This document shows, one piece after another, positions 1 through 6,831 of a stretch of DNA of 11,332 nt. The DNA lies in contig JAFODX010000005.1 of NCBI GenBank assembly GCA_017380475.1, positions 1-11,332 on the forward strand, given 5' to 3'. Origin of the DNA: Clostridia bacterium (GTDB lineage Bacteria; Bacillota; Clostridia; UBA1381). The stretch's first letter is position 1, and the number at the start of each line of letters is the position of its first letter. Below the pieces are notes generated by a model. The model made no database searches, was not told the DNA's origin, and worked only from the letters and a program-made list of their open reading frames with translations. The translations under genes and the position numbers were made by a program.

Positions 1-1241
1 AAGCAAAGAGCGGGTTCCATTGGTACAGTGGAGCTGGCATGGTTCTGGAAGTTTTCGAGGATTGCTGCAACTGTTCTTCCTACTGCAAGACCTGAACCGT
101 TTAGTGTATGAACAAACTGTGCCTTATCCTTCGGTGTTTCCTTATAACGGATATTTGCACGGCGTGCCTGATAATCCTCAAAGTTTGAGCAGGATGAGAT
201 TTCAACATATCTATTGTATGAGGGCATCCATACTTCAACATCATATGTCTTTGCTGATGAGAAACCGAGGTCGCCTGTTGATAAGCATACCACACGGTAC
301 GGAATTCCGAGTCCCTGCAAAAGAATCTCTGCATCGTTTGTCAGCTTTTCAAGTTCTTCATAGCTCTCTTCCGGCTTTGCAAACTTAACCATTTCAACCT
401 TGTTGAACTGATGCTGTCTTATGATACCTCTTGTATCACGGCCTGCACTTCCTGCCTCAGCTCTGAAACAAGCTGAATATGCACAGTACTTAATCGGGAG
501 CTCGTCACCTGACAGAATTTCGTCACGGTGAAGGTTTGTAACCGGAACTTCAGCTGTCGGGATAAGGAAGAAACCGTTGTTTTCTACCTTGAACGCATCC
601 TCTTCGAATTTCGGGAGCTGACCTGTGCCTGTCATTGATGCACGGTTAACCATATACGGCGGGAATATCTCTGTATAGCCACGGTCTGTATGAGTGTTTA
701 AGAAATACTGGATAACTGCACGCTCAAGTCTTGCACCGAGACCCTTATAAACAGTAAAACGTGTACCGGCAATCTTTGTGCCACGCTCAAAGTCGAGGAT
801 ATCAAGACCTGTACCGATGTCCCAGTGAGCCTTCGGCTCAAATGTGAACTCACGGGGAGTACCGTTTCTGCGGATTTCAACGTTATCTGCATCGTCGTTA
901 CCTACCGGGCAAGAGTCGTTGGGGATATTGGGGATACGGAGCATAAAGTCACGCAATTTTGCGTCAAGCTCACGAACCTTTTCGTCATCCTCTTTGATTT
1001 CGTTTGAAAGCTCTTTCATTTCGGCAAAGATAGCTGATGTGTCCTCGCCTGCCTTTTTCATCTGCGGAATCTTCTTTGAGATTTCGTTTTGCTGTGCTTT
1101 CTTCTTTTCAACCTCTGTTAAGATTTCGCGACGTGCAATATCAAGCTCAATTGCAGGTGTGATGTCAAGGTCGTTGTTTCTTTTCTTGAGCGCCTCTCTG
1201 ATTCGCTCCGGTTCTGTTCTTAAAATTTTGATGTCTAACAT
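1..1241 (-). CDS. serS: Seryl-tRNA synthetase (SerRS), C-terminal end cut by window edge
   Basis: Charges tRNA-Ser with serine in the cytoplasm (class II aminoacyl-tRNA synthetase). The frame is open from the ATG at 1241 to the window edge, giving 413 residues; the family is usually about 425, so only the tail is missing. It starts [15 protein letters not shown] charged helical region at about residues 30-100 is the tRNA-binding coiled-coil arm. The class II core follows: motif 1 around [13 protein letters not shown], the TAEVPVTN serine-site segment, motif 2 [17 protein letters not shown] followed by QHQFNKVEM, and motif 3 [16 protein letters not shown]. An AAGGAA ribosome binding site lies inside the end of the upstream gene, whose stop is one base before this ATG, so translation is probably coupled. 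Oddity: after ENFQN the tail reads [12 protein letters not shown] rather than the usual DGSVxVPExLRPY-like ending. The identification is certain; the tail is not. Confidence 0.97.
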   Translation of the reverse strand, partial: MLDIKILRTEPERIREALKKRNNDLDITPAIELDIARREILTEVEKKKAQQNEISKKIPQMKKAGEDTSAIFAEMKELSNEIKEDDEKVRELDAKLRDFMLRIPNIPNDSCPVGNDDADNVEIRRNGTPREFTFEPKAHWDIGTGLDILDFERGTKIAGTRFTVYKGLGARLERAVIQYFLNTHTDRGYTEIFPPYMVNRASMTGTGQLPKFEEDAFKVENNGFFLIPTAEVPVTNLHRDEILSGDELPIKYCAYSACFRAEAGSAGRDTRGIIRQHQFNKVEMVKFAKPEESYEELEKLTNDAEILLQGLGIPYRVVCLSTGDLGFSSAKTYDVEVWMPSYNRYVEISSCSNFEDYQARRANIRYKETPKDKAQFVHTLNGSGLAVGRTVAAILENFQNHASSTVPMEPALC

Positions 1242-1242
1242 T

Positions 1243-1656
1243 TTACTGTTCCTTTCCTTCGTTTATTTTAGTTTTGATTTCTTCATATAAAATACGTTGA
1301 TTATCGGTAAGCGATGCTTCGTCGATTGTAAGGAAAATCGTTTCTGCATCGGTCAGATTACCGTTTGCGATGTGTGCATTTGCAGACAGGAGATTATCGT
1401 ATACGGCAATCTGTGTCTGTAACGCTTTATTCTCCGCATCAAGCTCTGCCGCCATATTTGATACCTTTGCAAGCTCGTCGGGCTGGGCGGATGCAGTTTC
1501 GGAGACGGGAGCCGGAGTTGTAAACTCCTCTGCACGTTTTCCGAGTTTTGACACATTTGTCTGTGAGAAGAACGCTAAAAGTATCAATAACAGTGCAACT
1601 ACGAATATGAGTGCTGTGTAAAGATACATCGAGCGGTTTTCTTTTTTATTATCCAT
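1243..1656 (-). CDS. Small single-pass membrane protein with coiled coil and TPR-like tail, unknown function
   Basis: I do not recognise this 137-residue protein as a named family. It has a short charged N-terminus ([10 protein letters not shown]), one transmembrane helix at about 11-30, and a Thr/Pro/Ala-rich linker at about 46-60. A heptad-like helix (about 60-90, [18 protein letters not shown]) follows. The last 50 residues have the spacing of a single TPR hairpin ([15 protein letters not shown], then [16 protein letters not shown]). I infer a topology with the coiled coil and tail outside the membrane or in the cytoplasm; the sequence does not settle it. I chose the ATG at 1656 because GGTGGA lies just upstream. 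A GTG at 1671 in the same frame has no such site. The start overlaps the end of the DUF4446 gene by 8 bases, and the stop is one base before serS, so it is locked into the par-serS operon. A scaffold role is speculation. Confidence 0.85.
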   Translation of the reverse strand: MDNKKENRSMYLYTALIFVVALLLILLAFFSQTNVSKLGKRAEEFTTPAPVSETASAQPDELAKVSNMAAELDAENKALQTQIAVYDNLLSANAHIANGNLTDAETIFLTIDEASLTDNQRILYEEIKTKINEGKEQ

Positions 1657-2152
1657 TTGTTCCACCGCCACTGTTTATATTTCCCGTCATGGCTTTTGTG
1701 ACTGCCTGCTGTTCTTCTTCCAGAAGCGGGATTGAGCATTTTCCGTCTTTGATTTCACGGACGTATGTGTTTGAAGAGCTTGTTCCGTAAAGTGAGGTTA
1801 TAACAAAACCTGTATTGTACTGGTCAAGGATAGCAAGAGCAAAGCTCTGTTTTCCGAACACATCGTCGAATGCGTCAAAGTTTACAATGCCTGTTTTTGA
1901 AAGGCTGAGATTAAACTTTCTGTCACACGCAGTAATGCGGTCAGACAGCATACCTTCCTGGCTGAGCTTCAGTTTTTTCTGCAGTTCACGGACATTGTTA
2001 TAGTATTTGTCAAGGTTAGTGACAAGGTCACCGTCCTCCGAATAATCCATTATAGCGTTTATCTTTGATACATTGAGTACGCCGATTATAAGAGAGGCAA
2101 TGACAAATACCGCAAGCACCGCAATTACTGCAATAAGTATTGTTTCGTTCAT
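1649..2152 (-). CDS. DUF4446 family membrane-anchored protein
   Basis: This 167-residue protein has one N-terminal transmembrane helix (about residues 4-26), a lysine-rich helical segment (about 45-70), then a compact domain. That domain carries the hallmarks of DUF4446: VNFDAFDDVFGKQSFALAIL, then DQYNTGFVITSLYG, a tyrosine followed by basic residues, and a late acidic LLEEEQQAV helix. DUF4446 proteins are widespread in Firmicutes, commonly sit directly downstream of parB, and have no established biochemical function. Here the ATG lies one base after the parB stop, with GGAGG inside the parB end, which argues for translational coupling. The C-terminus is Gly/Asn-rich ([10 protein letters not shown]). 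Family assignment is by pattern and neighbourhood. Confidence 0.85.
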   Translation of the reverse strand: MNETILIAVIAVLAVFVIASLIIGVLNVSKINAIMDYSEDGDLVTNLDKYYNNVRELQKKLKLSQEGMLSDRITACDRKFNLSLSKTGIVNFDAFDDVFGKQSFALAILDQYNTGFVITSLYGTSSSNTYVREIKDGKCSIPLLEEEQQAVTKAMTGNINSGGGTNG

Positions 2153-2153
2153 C

Positions 2154-3008
2154 TTATGCCTCCTCTATTATTGAAATGATACGGTCAAGGTCACGGTTAC
2201 CGTAATATTCTATTTCTATTTTGCCCTTTTTGTTATCGTGGTGAAGAGTGACCTTTGTGCCGAGCTTTGTTGAGAGCCTGTCCTCAAGGATTGCAAGCTG
2301 TGCCTTGACCTGCTCGTCGATAACCGGCTTGTTCTTTTTCGGCTTTGCTTTTTGTAACTGTTTTGCAAGTGCCTCGGTCTGACGCACGTTAAGTCCCTTT
2401 TCAATTATGCTTTCAAGCAACACAAGACGAACCTTTGGTGATTCAATTGAAAGCAAAGCACGGGCGTGTCCGCTTGAGATTTCGCCGGAAATGAGTTTCT
2501 GGCGGATTGGTTCGTCAAGCGACAGCAGTCTTACAGCGTTTGCAATAGCACTGCGAGACTTGCCGATTTTATCGCTCACGTCCTCCTGCGTCATACTGAA
2601 CTTATTCATCAGAGTCTGATAACCCAAAGCCTCTTCAATCGGGTTAAGGTTTTCTCTTTGCAGGTTCTCGATGAGAGCAATCTGTGCAATCTCAAATTCG
2701 GAATAATTCCTGATAACTGCCGGAATCTCCTTTAAACCGGCTTTTTTTGCAGCACGCCAACGGCGTTCACCGGCTACAATTTTGTATCTGTCATCATTTC
2801 TGACAACGATAATCGGCTGAATGACACCGTGTTCTTTTATGGATTCGGCAAGCTCTTCAATCTTATCGTTATCAAAGCTGTGACGTGGCTGATTCTTGTT
2901 CGGCTCGACGAGCGTGATACGGAGAGTTTCGACGGTGTCGGTGTTTTCTGCAATTACCGGCTCATCGAAGAGTGAACCGAGCCCACGACCTAATTTTGCT
3001 TTTGCCAT
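2154..3008 (-). CDS. parB: Chromosome partitioning protein ParB (Spo0J), CTP-dependent DNA clamp
   Basis: ParB binds parS, hydrolyses CTP, slides and spreads along DNA, and recruits SMC near the origin; with ParA it segregates the chromosome. The 284-residue product shows the N-terminal ParA-contact peptide (KLGRGLGSLF, residues 5-14), the CTP-pocket motif GERRWRAA (80-87), ENLQREN (114-120), and a helix-turn-helix (about 139-162). SSGHARALL follows at about 178-186, and a C-terminal dimerisation domain (about 235-284) ends the protein. Length fits chromosomal ParB. I chose the ATG at 3008 because AAGGA lies about 8 bases upstream. An ATG at 3014 in the same frame directly abuts that site and is too close. 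The gene follows parA by 28 bases. Two perfect parS sites in this window are its expected targets. Confidence 0.97.
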   Translation of the reverse strand: MAKAKLGRGLGSLFDEPVIAENTDTVETLRITLVEPNKNQPRHSFDNDKIEELAESIKEHGVIQPIIVVRNDDRYKIVAGERRWRAAKKAGLKEIPAVIRNYSEFEIAQIALIENLQRENLNPIEEALGYQTLMNKFSMTQEDVSDKIGKSRSAIANAVRLLSLDEPIRQKLISGEISSGHARALLSIESPKVRLVLLESIIEKGLNVRQTEALAKQLQKAKPKKNKPVIDEQVKAQLAILEDRLSTKLGTKVTLHHDNKKGKIEIEYYGNRDLDRIISIIEEA

Positions 3009-3036
3009 AGACATTTCCTTTCTGTTTTATGTAAAC

Positions 3037-3801
3037 TTAACTGTTTCTTCTGATAATCTCTTTCGCAAGACTCACATACGCATCTGCACCTTTGGAAGTG
3101 CGGTCATATTTGATTATCGGCTCGCCAAAGCTTGGTGCTTCGGAAAGCTTGACGTTTCTCGGGATTATAGACTTATATACAAGGTCGGGGAAATATTTCT
3201 TGACCTCGTCAAGAACCTGTATAGACAGATTTGTTCTTCCGTCATACATTGTTCCTAAAACCCCCTCGATTTCAATGTTCTTATTATATGACTTCTTTAT
3301 TTTACGCACAGTGCCGATAAGCTGTGATAAGCCTTCGAGTGCGTAGTATTCACACTGAATCGGGATAAGCACGCTGTCGCACGCAGTCATAACATTTATA
3401 GTTATCATACCGAGTGCCGGCGGTGCATCAATAATTATATAATCAAATTCTTTCTTTAACTTATCTGTTACACGCTTTAAAAATGTTTCGCGGTTATCCT
3501 CAAATGCAAGCTCAATTTCTGCGGCAGACAAATCTGATGATGAGGGCAGAACATAAAGATTGGAATACTTTGTTTTAATCACTGCATCATCTGTCTTTTT
3601 CGGGTCAATAAGACAATCATAAACCGAAAGGGAATAATCCCCACGGTCGTATCCGAGACCGCTTGTTGCATTGCTCTGTGGGTCGCAGTCAATAAGAAGC
3701 GTTTTTTTGCCCTCGTATGCAAGGCATGCAGAAAGGTTTACGGAAGTGGTTGTTTTTCCGACACCGCCCTTTTGGTTGGTAACGGCTATAACTTTTCCCA
3801 T
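3037..3801 (-). CDS. parA: Chromosome partitioning ATPase ParA (Soj)
   Basis: A Walker-type ATPase that dimerises on nucleoid DNA with ATP and works with ParB in origin segregation; in Bacillus the homologue Soj also modulates DnaA. The 254-residue protein has the deviant Walker A motif KGGVGKTT (residues 11-18, signature K11 and catalytic K16), Walker A' LLIDCDPQ (35-42, D40), and Walker B YIIID (121-125). The C-terminal segment IIPRNVKLSEAPSFGEPI is typical of chromosomal Soj-type proteins. There is no N-terminal helix-turn-helix extension as in plasmid P1-type ParA, so this is the short chromosomal form. AAAGGAG lies upstream of the ATG with ordinary spacing. It is the first gene of the par-serS operon, with the promoter and a parS site just upstream. 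Confidence 0.97.
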   Translation of the reverse strand: MGKVIAVTNQKGGVGKTTTSVNLSACLAYEGKKTLLIDCDPQSNATSGLGYDRGDYSLSVYDCLIDPKKTDDAVIKTKYSNLYVLPSSSDLSAAEIELAFEDNRETFLKRVTDKLKKEFDYIIIDAPPALGMITINVMTACDSVLIPIQCEYYALEGLSQLIGTVRKIKKSYNKNIEIEGVLGTMYDGRTNLSIQVLDEVKKYFPDLVYKSIIPRNVKLSEAPSFGEPIIKYDRTSKGADAYVSLAKEIIRRNS

Positions 3802-3834
3802 ATATAAATGCTCCTTTCTAATACTCTACATACT

Positions 3835-3862
3835 ATTATATCACAAAATTTCGATTTGTAAA
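3835..3862 (-). promoter_or_regulatory. Sigma-A promoter of the par-serS operon
   Basis: Read on the minus strand: TTTACA (3857-3862), 16 bases, then TATAAT (3835-3840) preceded by TGA, an extended -10 element. Transcription would start near 3828, about 27 bases before the parA ATG. The -35 hexamer touches the parS palindrome, so ParB bound there could compete with RNA polymerase. Consensus matching by eye. Confidence 0.75.
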
Positions 3863-3880
3863 TGTTTCACGTGAAACATT
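3861..3880. promoter_or_regulatory. parS site 1 (ParB binding palindrome)
   Basis: The core TGTTTCACGTGAAACA (3863-3878) is identical to the Bacillus-type parS consensus. The palindrome is perfect over 20 bases when the flanking AA/TT are included. It lies between the divergent parA and ger operons, overlapping the -35 region of the par promoter by two bases. ParB is encoded in the same operon. Confidence 0.96.
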
Positions 3881-3941
3881 TTGAAAAAAATTAAAAAATT
3901 TTCAATCATAAATAAATATTATGACAAAAAAGCCGTAAATA

Positions 3942-3971
3942 TGTATATTATTTCTCTCAAAAACCATAATA
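3942..3971 (+). promoter_or_regulatory. Forespore sigma-G promoter of the ger operon
   Basis: TGTATA (3942-3947), a 17-base spacer, then CATAATA (3965-3971). This fits the Bacillus sigma-G consensus (gHATR, 17-18 bases, CATWMTA) at every defined position. Transcription would start near 3978, leaving a leader of about 16 bases with the AGGTGAG ribosome binding site (3984-3990). GerA-type operons are known sigma-G targets, so motif and gene content agree. A sigma-F contribution cannot be excluded by eye. Confidence 0.75.
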
Positions 3972-3993
3972 TCACATACAGGCAGGTGAGAAT

Positions 3994-5607
3994 ATGGATA
4001 TTTTGAAAAAATTGTTTGTCTTCACTCCGTCAGCAAAACCCGAAAAGTTTGAGCTTTCTGATGAGTGCAAACCGGATTTTGACGTGCGTGATGAAAAAGA
4101 GATAAAAAAGACGTATGTATCCGGTGATATAGAAGAAAATCTTGCGTATATCCGCAAAAACTACAGTGTTCCGTTAAATAACGATGTGGTGATACGTGAG
4201 ATTATAACGAGAAACAACAAGCGTGCGTTCGTGGTATTCTTTGAGGGCATGGTCAGCAGTCAGTTTGTTGATGAATATATAATAAAGGCGATAATAGAAC
4301 TTGCATACGAAAACGAGGGTGATTTTGACGAAAACTTATATATGCGTTTTACCGCACACGCACAGGTTAAGGTCAAATCTGATATGGACGATGTCAAAGA
4401 TGAGGTCAATTTCGGTTCGTGTGCTTTGTTTGTTGACGGTGTAAACAAGTGTTTTGTTTATGATGTAAAGAACTGGGAGCACAGAGGTATAGACAAGCCT
4501 GAAAATGAGCAGTCACTGTACGGTCCGCAGGAGGCTTTTGGCGAAATGCTTCGTACAAACACCGCACTTGTGCGGAAAATACTGAAAACCGAAAAGCTTG
4601 TGGCATACGGGATACAGGTAGGCTCGGTGTCTAAAACCCCCGGAGTTTTGCTGTATATAGACGGACTTACCAATGAAAAGCTTGTGAGTGAGGCTAAACG
4701 GCGTATTTCTGCAATAGACAAGGAGTATATTTTAAGCATTGAACAGGTACAACTGCTTGTTGAGGACAGCAGGTTTATGGTAACTCCGCAGACTATGGCG
4801 ACAGAAAGACCCGATCGTGTTGCAAAAGCACTCACCGAGGGAAGATGTGTTTATATCCTCAACGGTTCACCACGGGCACTTGTGATGCCATCAAATGCAT
4901 TCGAGCTTACGCATACGGCATCTGATGAGTATCTGCACGTGCCGTTTGCGTTGATGTCGAGGCTTATAAGGCTTTTCGGTATGTTTGTATCGGTACTTTT
5001 GCCGGCATTATATCTTGCAATAACACTGTATCATCAGGAAATTATACCGACATACCTTCTGTATTCAATATCTGCGTCACGTGAAAATGTGCCGTTTCCA
5101 AGCCTTTTAGAGCTGTTGCTGATGGATATTTCTTTTGAGCTGATACGAGAGGCAGGAATACGGATGCCCTCATCAATCGGCTCAACACTGGGGATTGTAG
5201 GCGGTCTGATACTCGGTCAGGCGGCAGTAAGTGCTAAAATCGTCAGTCCGATAATGATAATTATAATAGCAATAACGGGTATCGGTTCGTTTGCAACGGC
5301 GGACTATACTCTTGGCTGGACTTACCGTATCCTGAGGCTTGCGTTTATATTACTTGCAGCAAGCTTCGGGTTCTTCGGAATTGCGGCAGGAATAGTGATG
5401 TACAGTCTGTATCTTGGCTCTGCTACAAGCTTCGGAATACCGTTTTTGTCGCCGTCGCTTACGATAAAGCCGAGGGCGATGAGTCTAGCGGTTATGGTAA
5501 ATGGTATAGCGAAGCGGGAAAAACGCCCCGGATTCTTAAAGACTCAGAAATCTGACGCAGAGCCGAACATCAGCAGAAAATGGGATAACAAGAACAAGTT
5601 CAAATAA
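3994..5607 (+). CDS. Spore germination receptor A subunit (GerAA/GerKA family)
   Basis: The A subunit of a GerA-type nutrient receptor in the spore inner membrane; with the B and C subunits it senses germinants and triggers release of ions and dipicolinate. The protein has 537 residues. A soluble N-terminal half (about 40-300) carries the family signature GPQEAFGEMLRTNTALVRK (177-195). The membrane half (about 320-480) contains RENVPFPSLLELLLMDISFE (363-382), LIREAGIRMPSSIG (383-396) and GGLILGQAAVSAKIVSPI (403-420), all typical of GerAA proteins. The C-terminus is a basic, polar cytoplasmic tail. AGGTGAG precedes the ATG. It is the first gene of the operon, followed after 21 bases by the permease gene. 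The germinant cannot be read from sequence. Length is normal and I see no lesions. Confidence 0.95.
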   Translation: MDILKKLFVFTPSAKPEKFELSDECKPDFDVRDEKEIKKTYVSGDIEENLAYIRKNYSVPLNNDVVIREIITRNNKRAFVVFFEGMVSSQFVDEYIIKAIIELAYENEGDFDENLYMRFTAHAQVKVKSDMDDVKDEVNFGSCALFVDGVNKCFVYDVKNWEHRGIDKPENEQSLYGPQEAFGEMLRTNTALVRKILKTEKLVAYGIQVGSVSKTPGVLLYIDGLTNEKLVSEAKRRISAIDKEYILSIEQVQLLVEDSRFMVTPQTMATERPDRVAKALTEGRCVYILNGSPRALVMPSNAFELTHTASDEYLHVPFALMSRLIRLFGMFVSVLLPALYLAITLYHQEIIPTYLLYSISASRENVPFPSLLELLLMDISFELIREAGIRMPSSIGSTLGIVGGLILGQAAVSAKIVSPIMIIIIAITGIGSFATADYTLGWTYRILRLAFILLAASFGFFGIAAGIVMYSLYLGSATSFGIPFLSPSLTIKPRAMSLAVMVNGIAKREKRPGFLKTQKSDAEPNISRKWDNKNKFK

Positions 5608-5628
5608 AAAAGAAAGGAAAGTCGGCAA

Positions 5629-6705
5629 ATGCTTACAAACAAACAGCTTTCTTCGATAATAATAAACGCTATAGTCGTGAAAATGCTTGTTACGTTTCCG
5701 AGAAATATTTTTGTTTACTGTGCAAATGCGTCATGGCTTACTGCGGTATACGTAACAGCGATTGCGTTCGGGTTGTTTATTGTAATACAGAAATTGTATC
5801 CGTCAAAAGAAAATGTAATCGCTCTTGCAGACAGAATCGGCGGGCGGGGAATACGCATAATTACGGGAATCGCTGTATTTGCGGTGCTTGCACTCAATTT
5901 TGTGAGTATTGTCCGTGTTTTTCCTGCAGTAATCAGACTTGTGCTGTTGCAGAAAACATACGTTGAAATAATCGGAACGATATTCGTTCTTGTGGTGATA
6001 TTCGGTGCATCTTGCGGAATTGAGGCAATAGCACGTGTACAACAGCTTTTTCTGCCCGTTGCAGGTGTGGTTTTCGGTGCGTTTCTCTTAATGCTCATAC
6101 CCGATATGAACTTCGGGTATCTGATGCCCGTTTTCGGAAACGGCGTAAAAAGTATATTGGTTGATGGATTGTCAGCGTTATCTGTTTTTGCTGACTTACT
6201 CATTTTGAATATTCTTCTGCCAAGGATAAAAGACAGTGACACCTACAAAAAATCAGGCAGGAAAGCCATTTTATTCGGCGGTGCGTGTGCTGTTCTGATA
6301 TTTTTCTTCTACGGTGCGTGTTACTCATATCCTGCATCTACAGAGTTCATCGTTCCTGTGTATCAGCTTGAACGCCTTATAAACCTGAGCGACTTTTTCT
6401 CAAGACTTGAGGCTCTGTTTCAGTTCATATGGTCAATTTCAATATTCCTCTACAGTGCGTTATACGGTGCGGTGCTTGCAGAGGTGTGGCGTGACACCTT
6501 TGGTTTAAGACATTCAAAACCGCTTATTGCTCCTATAGTAATAGGACTTGTGGGCATTGCGGTTATACCTGAATCGCTTAATGATTTGCTCCATTTTGAG
6601 GGGATAATAAACAGATGGCTGTATATACCTGCATTTATTATACCGCTGATAATCGGAGTTATTTATAAATTGTTTCACGTGAAACAATCGGAAAAATCAG
6701 AATAA
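5629..6705 (+). CDS. Spore germination receptor B subunit, GerAB/GerKB-family permease
   Basis: An integral membrane protein of the GerAB family (APC-type transporter fold) that forms the germinant-binding subunit of GerA receptors. The product has 358 residues, close to the usual 360-370. It is almost entirely hydrophobic, with about ten predicted transmembrane helices. Family-like segments include NKQLSSIIINAIVVKMLVTF at the start, the WLTAVYVTAIAF helix, MPVFGNGVKSIL near the middle and a YLERL-like segment (VYQLERLINLSDFFSRLEAL). An AAAGGAAAG site lies upstream of the ATG. Two oddities occur at the 3' end: the codons for LFHVKQ are a perfect parS site, and the TAA stop lies inside the left arm of a long imperfect palindrome. 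The C-terminal tail after the last helix is short and charged. Confidence 0.94.
   Translation: MLTNKQLSSIIINAIVVKMLVTFPRNIFVYCANASWLTAVYVTAIAFGLFIVIQKLYPSKENVIALADRIGGRGIRIITGIAVFAVLALNFVSIVRVFPAVIRLVLLQKTYVEIIGTIFVLVVIFGASCGIEAIARVQQLFLPVAGVVFGAFLLMLIPDMNFGYLMPVFGNGVKSILVDGLSALSVFADLLILNILLPRIKDSDTYKKSGRKAILFGGACAVLIFFFYGACYSYPASTEFIVPVYQLERLINLSDFFSRLEALFQFIWSISIFLYSALYGAVLAEVWRDTFGLRHSKPLIAPIVIGLVGIAVIPESLNDLLHFEGIINRWLYIPAFIIPLIIGVIYKLFHVKQSEKSE
6669..6688. promoter_or_regulatory. parS site 2, inside the germination permease gene
   Basis: The 16-base core TGTTTCACGTGAAACA (6671-6686) is identical to site 1, and the palindrome is perfect over 20 bases with flanking AT/AT. It lies within the last 40 bases of the permease coding sequence and encodes Leu-Phe-His-Val-Lys-Gln. 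It is 2808 bases from site 1. parS sites inside coding sequences are known, including the one in Bacillus spo0J itself. Confidence 0.95.
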
Positions 6706-6797
6706 ACCATCAATCTTGCACTTCCGTGCTCACTCACGTACATTGAGTACAGATTCGTTCGCACGTCGGCACAATCTTGTCGGTTTATTCTAATTTT
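6693..6797. repeat. Long imperfect palindrome between the ger B and C genes
   Basis: Outer arms AGAATAAACC (6699-6708) and GGTTTATTCT (6782-6791) are exact inverted repeats. They extend outward by five A-T pairs after one mismatch (6693-6697 with 6793-6797). Inward, pairing resumes in register as CAA/TTG, TTG/CAA and CGTGC/GCACG (6725-6729 with 6761-6765), separated by two-base to four-base symmetric internal loops. The centre has GTAC twice. The whole can fold into one long hairpin. The T-rich right flank would allow weak termination or attenuation, and the compact form also resembles a small non-autonomous insertion. The permease stop codon is in the left arm. No clear target duplication is visible. 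Confidence 0.6.
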
Positions 6798-6831
6798 AAC
6801 ATACGCATAAAACAGAAAGGAGAATCAGATA

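Noticed and set aside
844..1290. Long plus-strand frame with a hydrophobic, Ser/Phe-rich product
   Set aside because: Antisense shadow of serS and the small membrane gene; composition reflects the reverse of charged coiled-coil codons, with no ribosome binding site.
5073..5088. Possible third parS (TCACGTGA centre)
   Set aside because: Only the inner octamer matches; about four of sixteen positions differ and the outer arms are not symmetric, so ParB binding is unlikely.
5715..6242. 175-codon minus-strand frame
   Set aside because: Antisense to the germination permease, whose plus-strand reading has family motifs and a ribosome binding site.
6719..6729. Short GCAC-GTGC hairpin as a stand-alone terminator
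   Set aside because: Only four pairs and no T-run; it is better explained as part of the longer palindrome.
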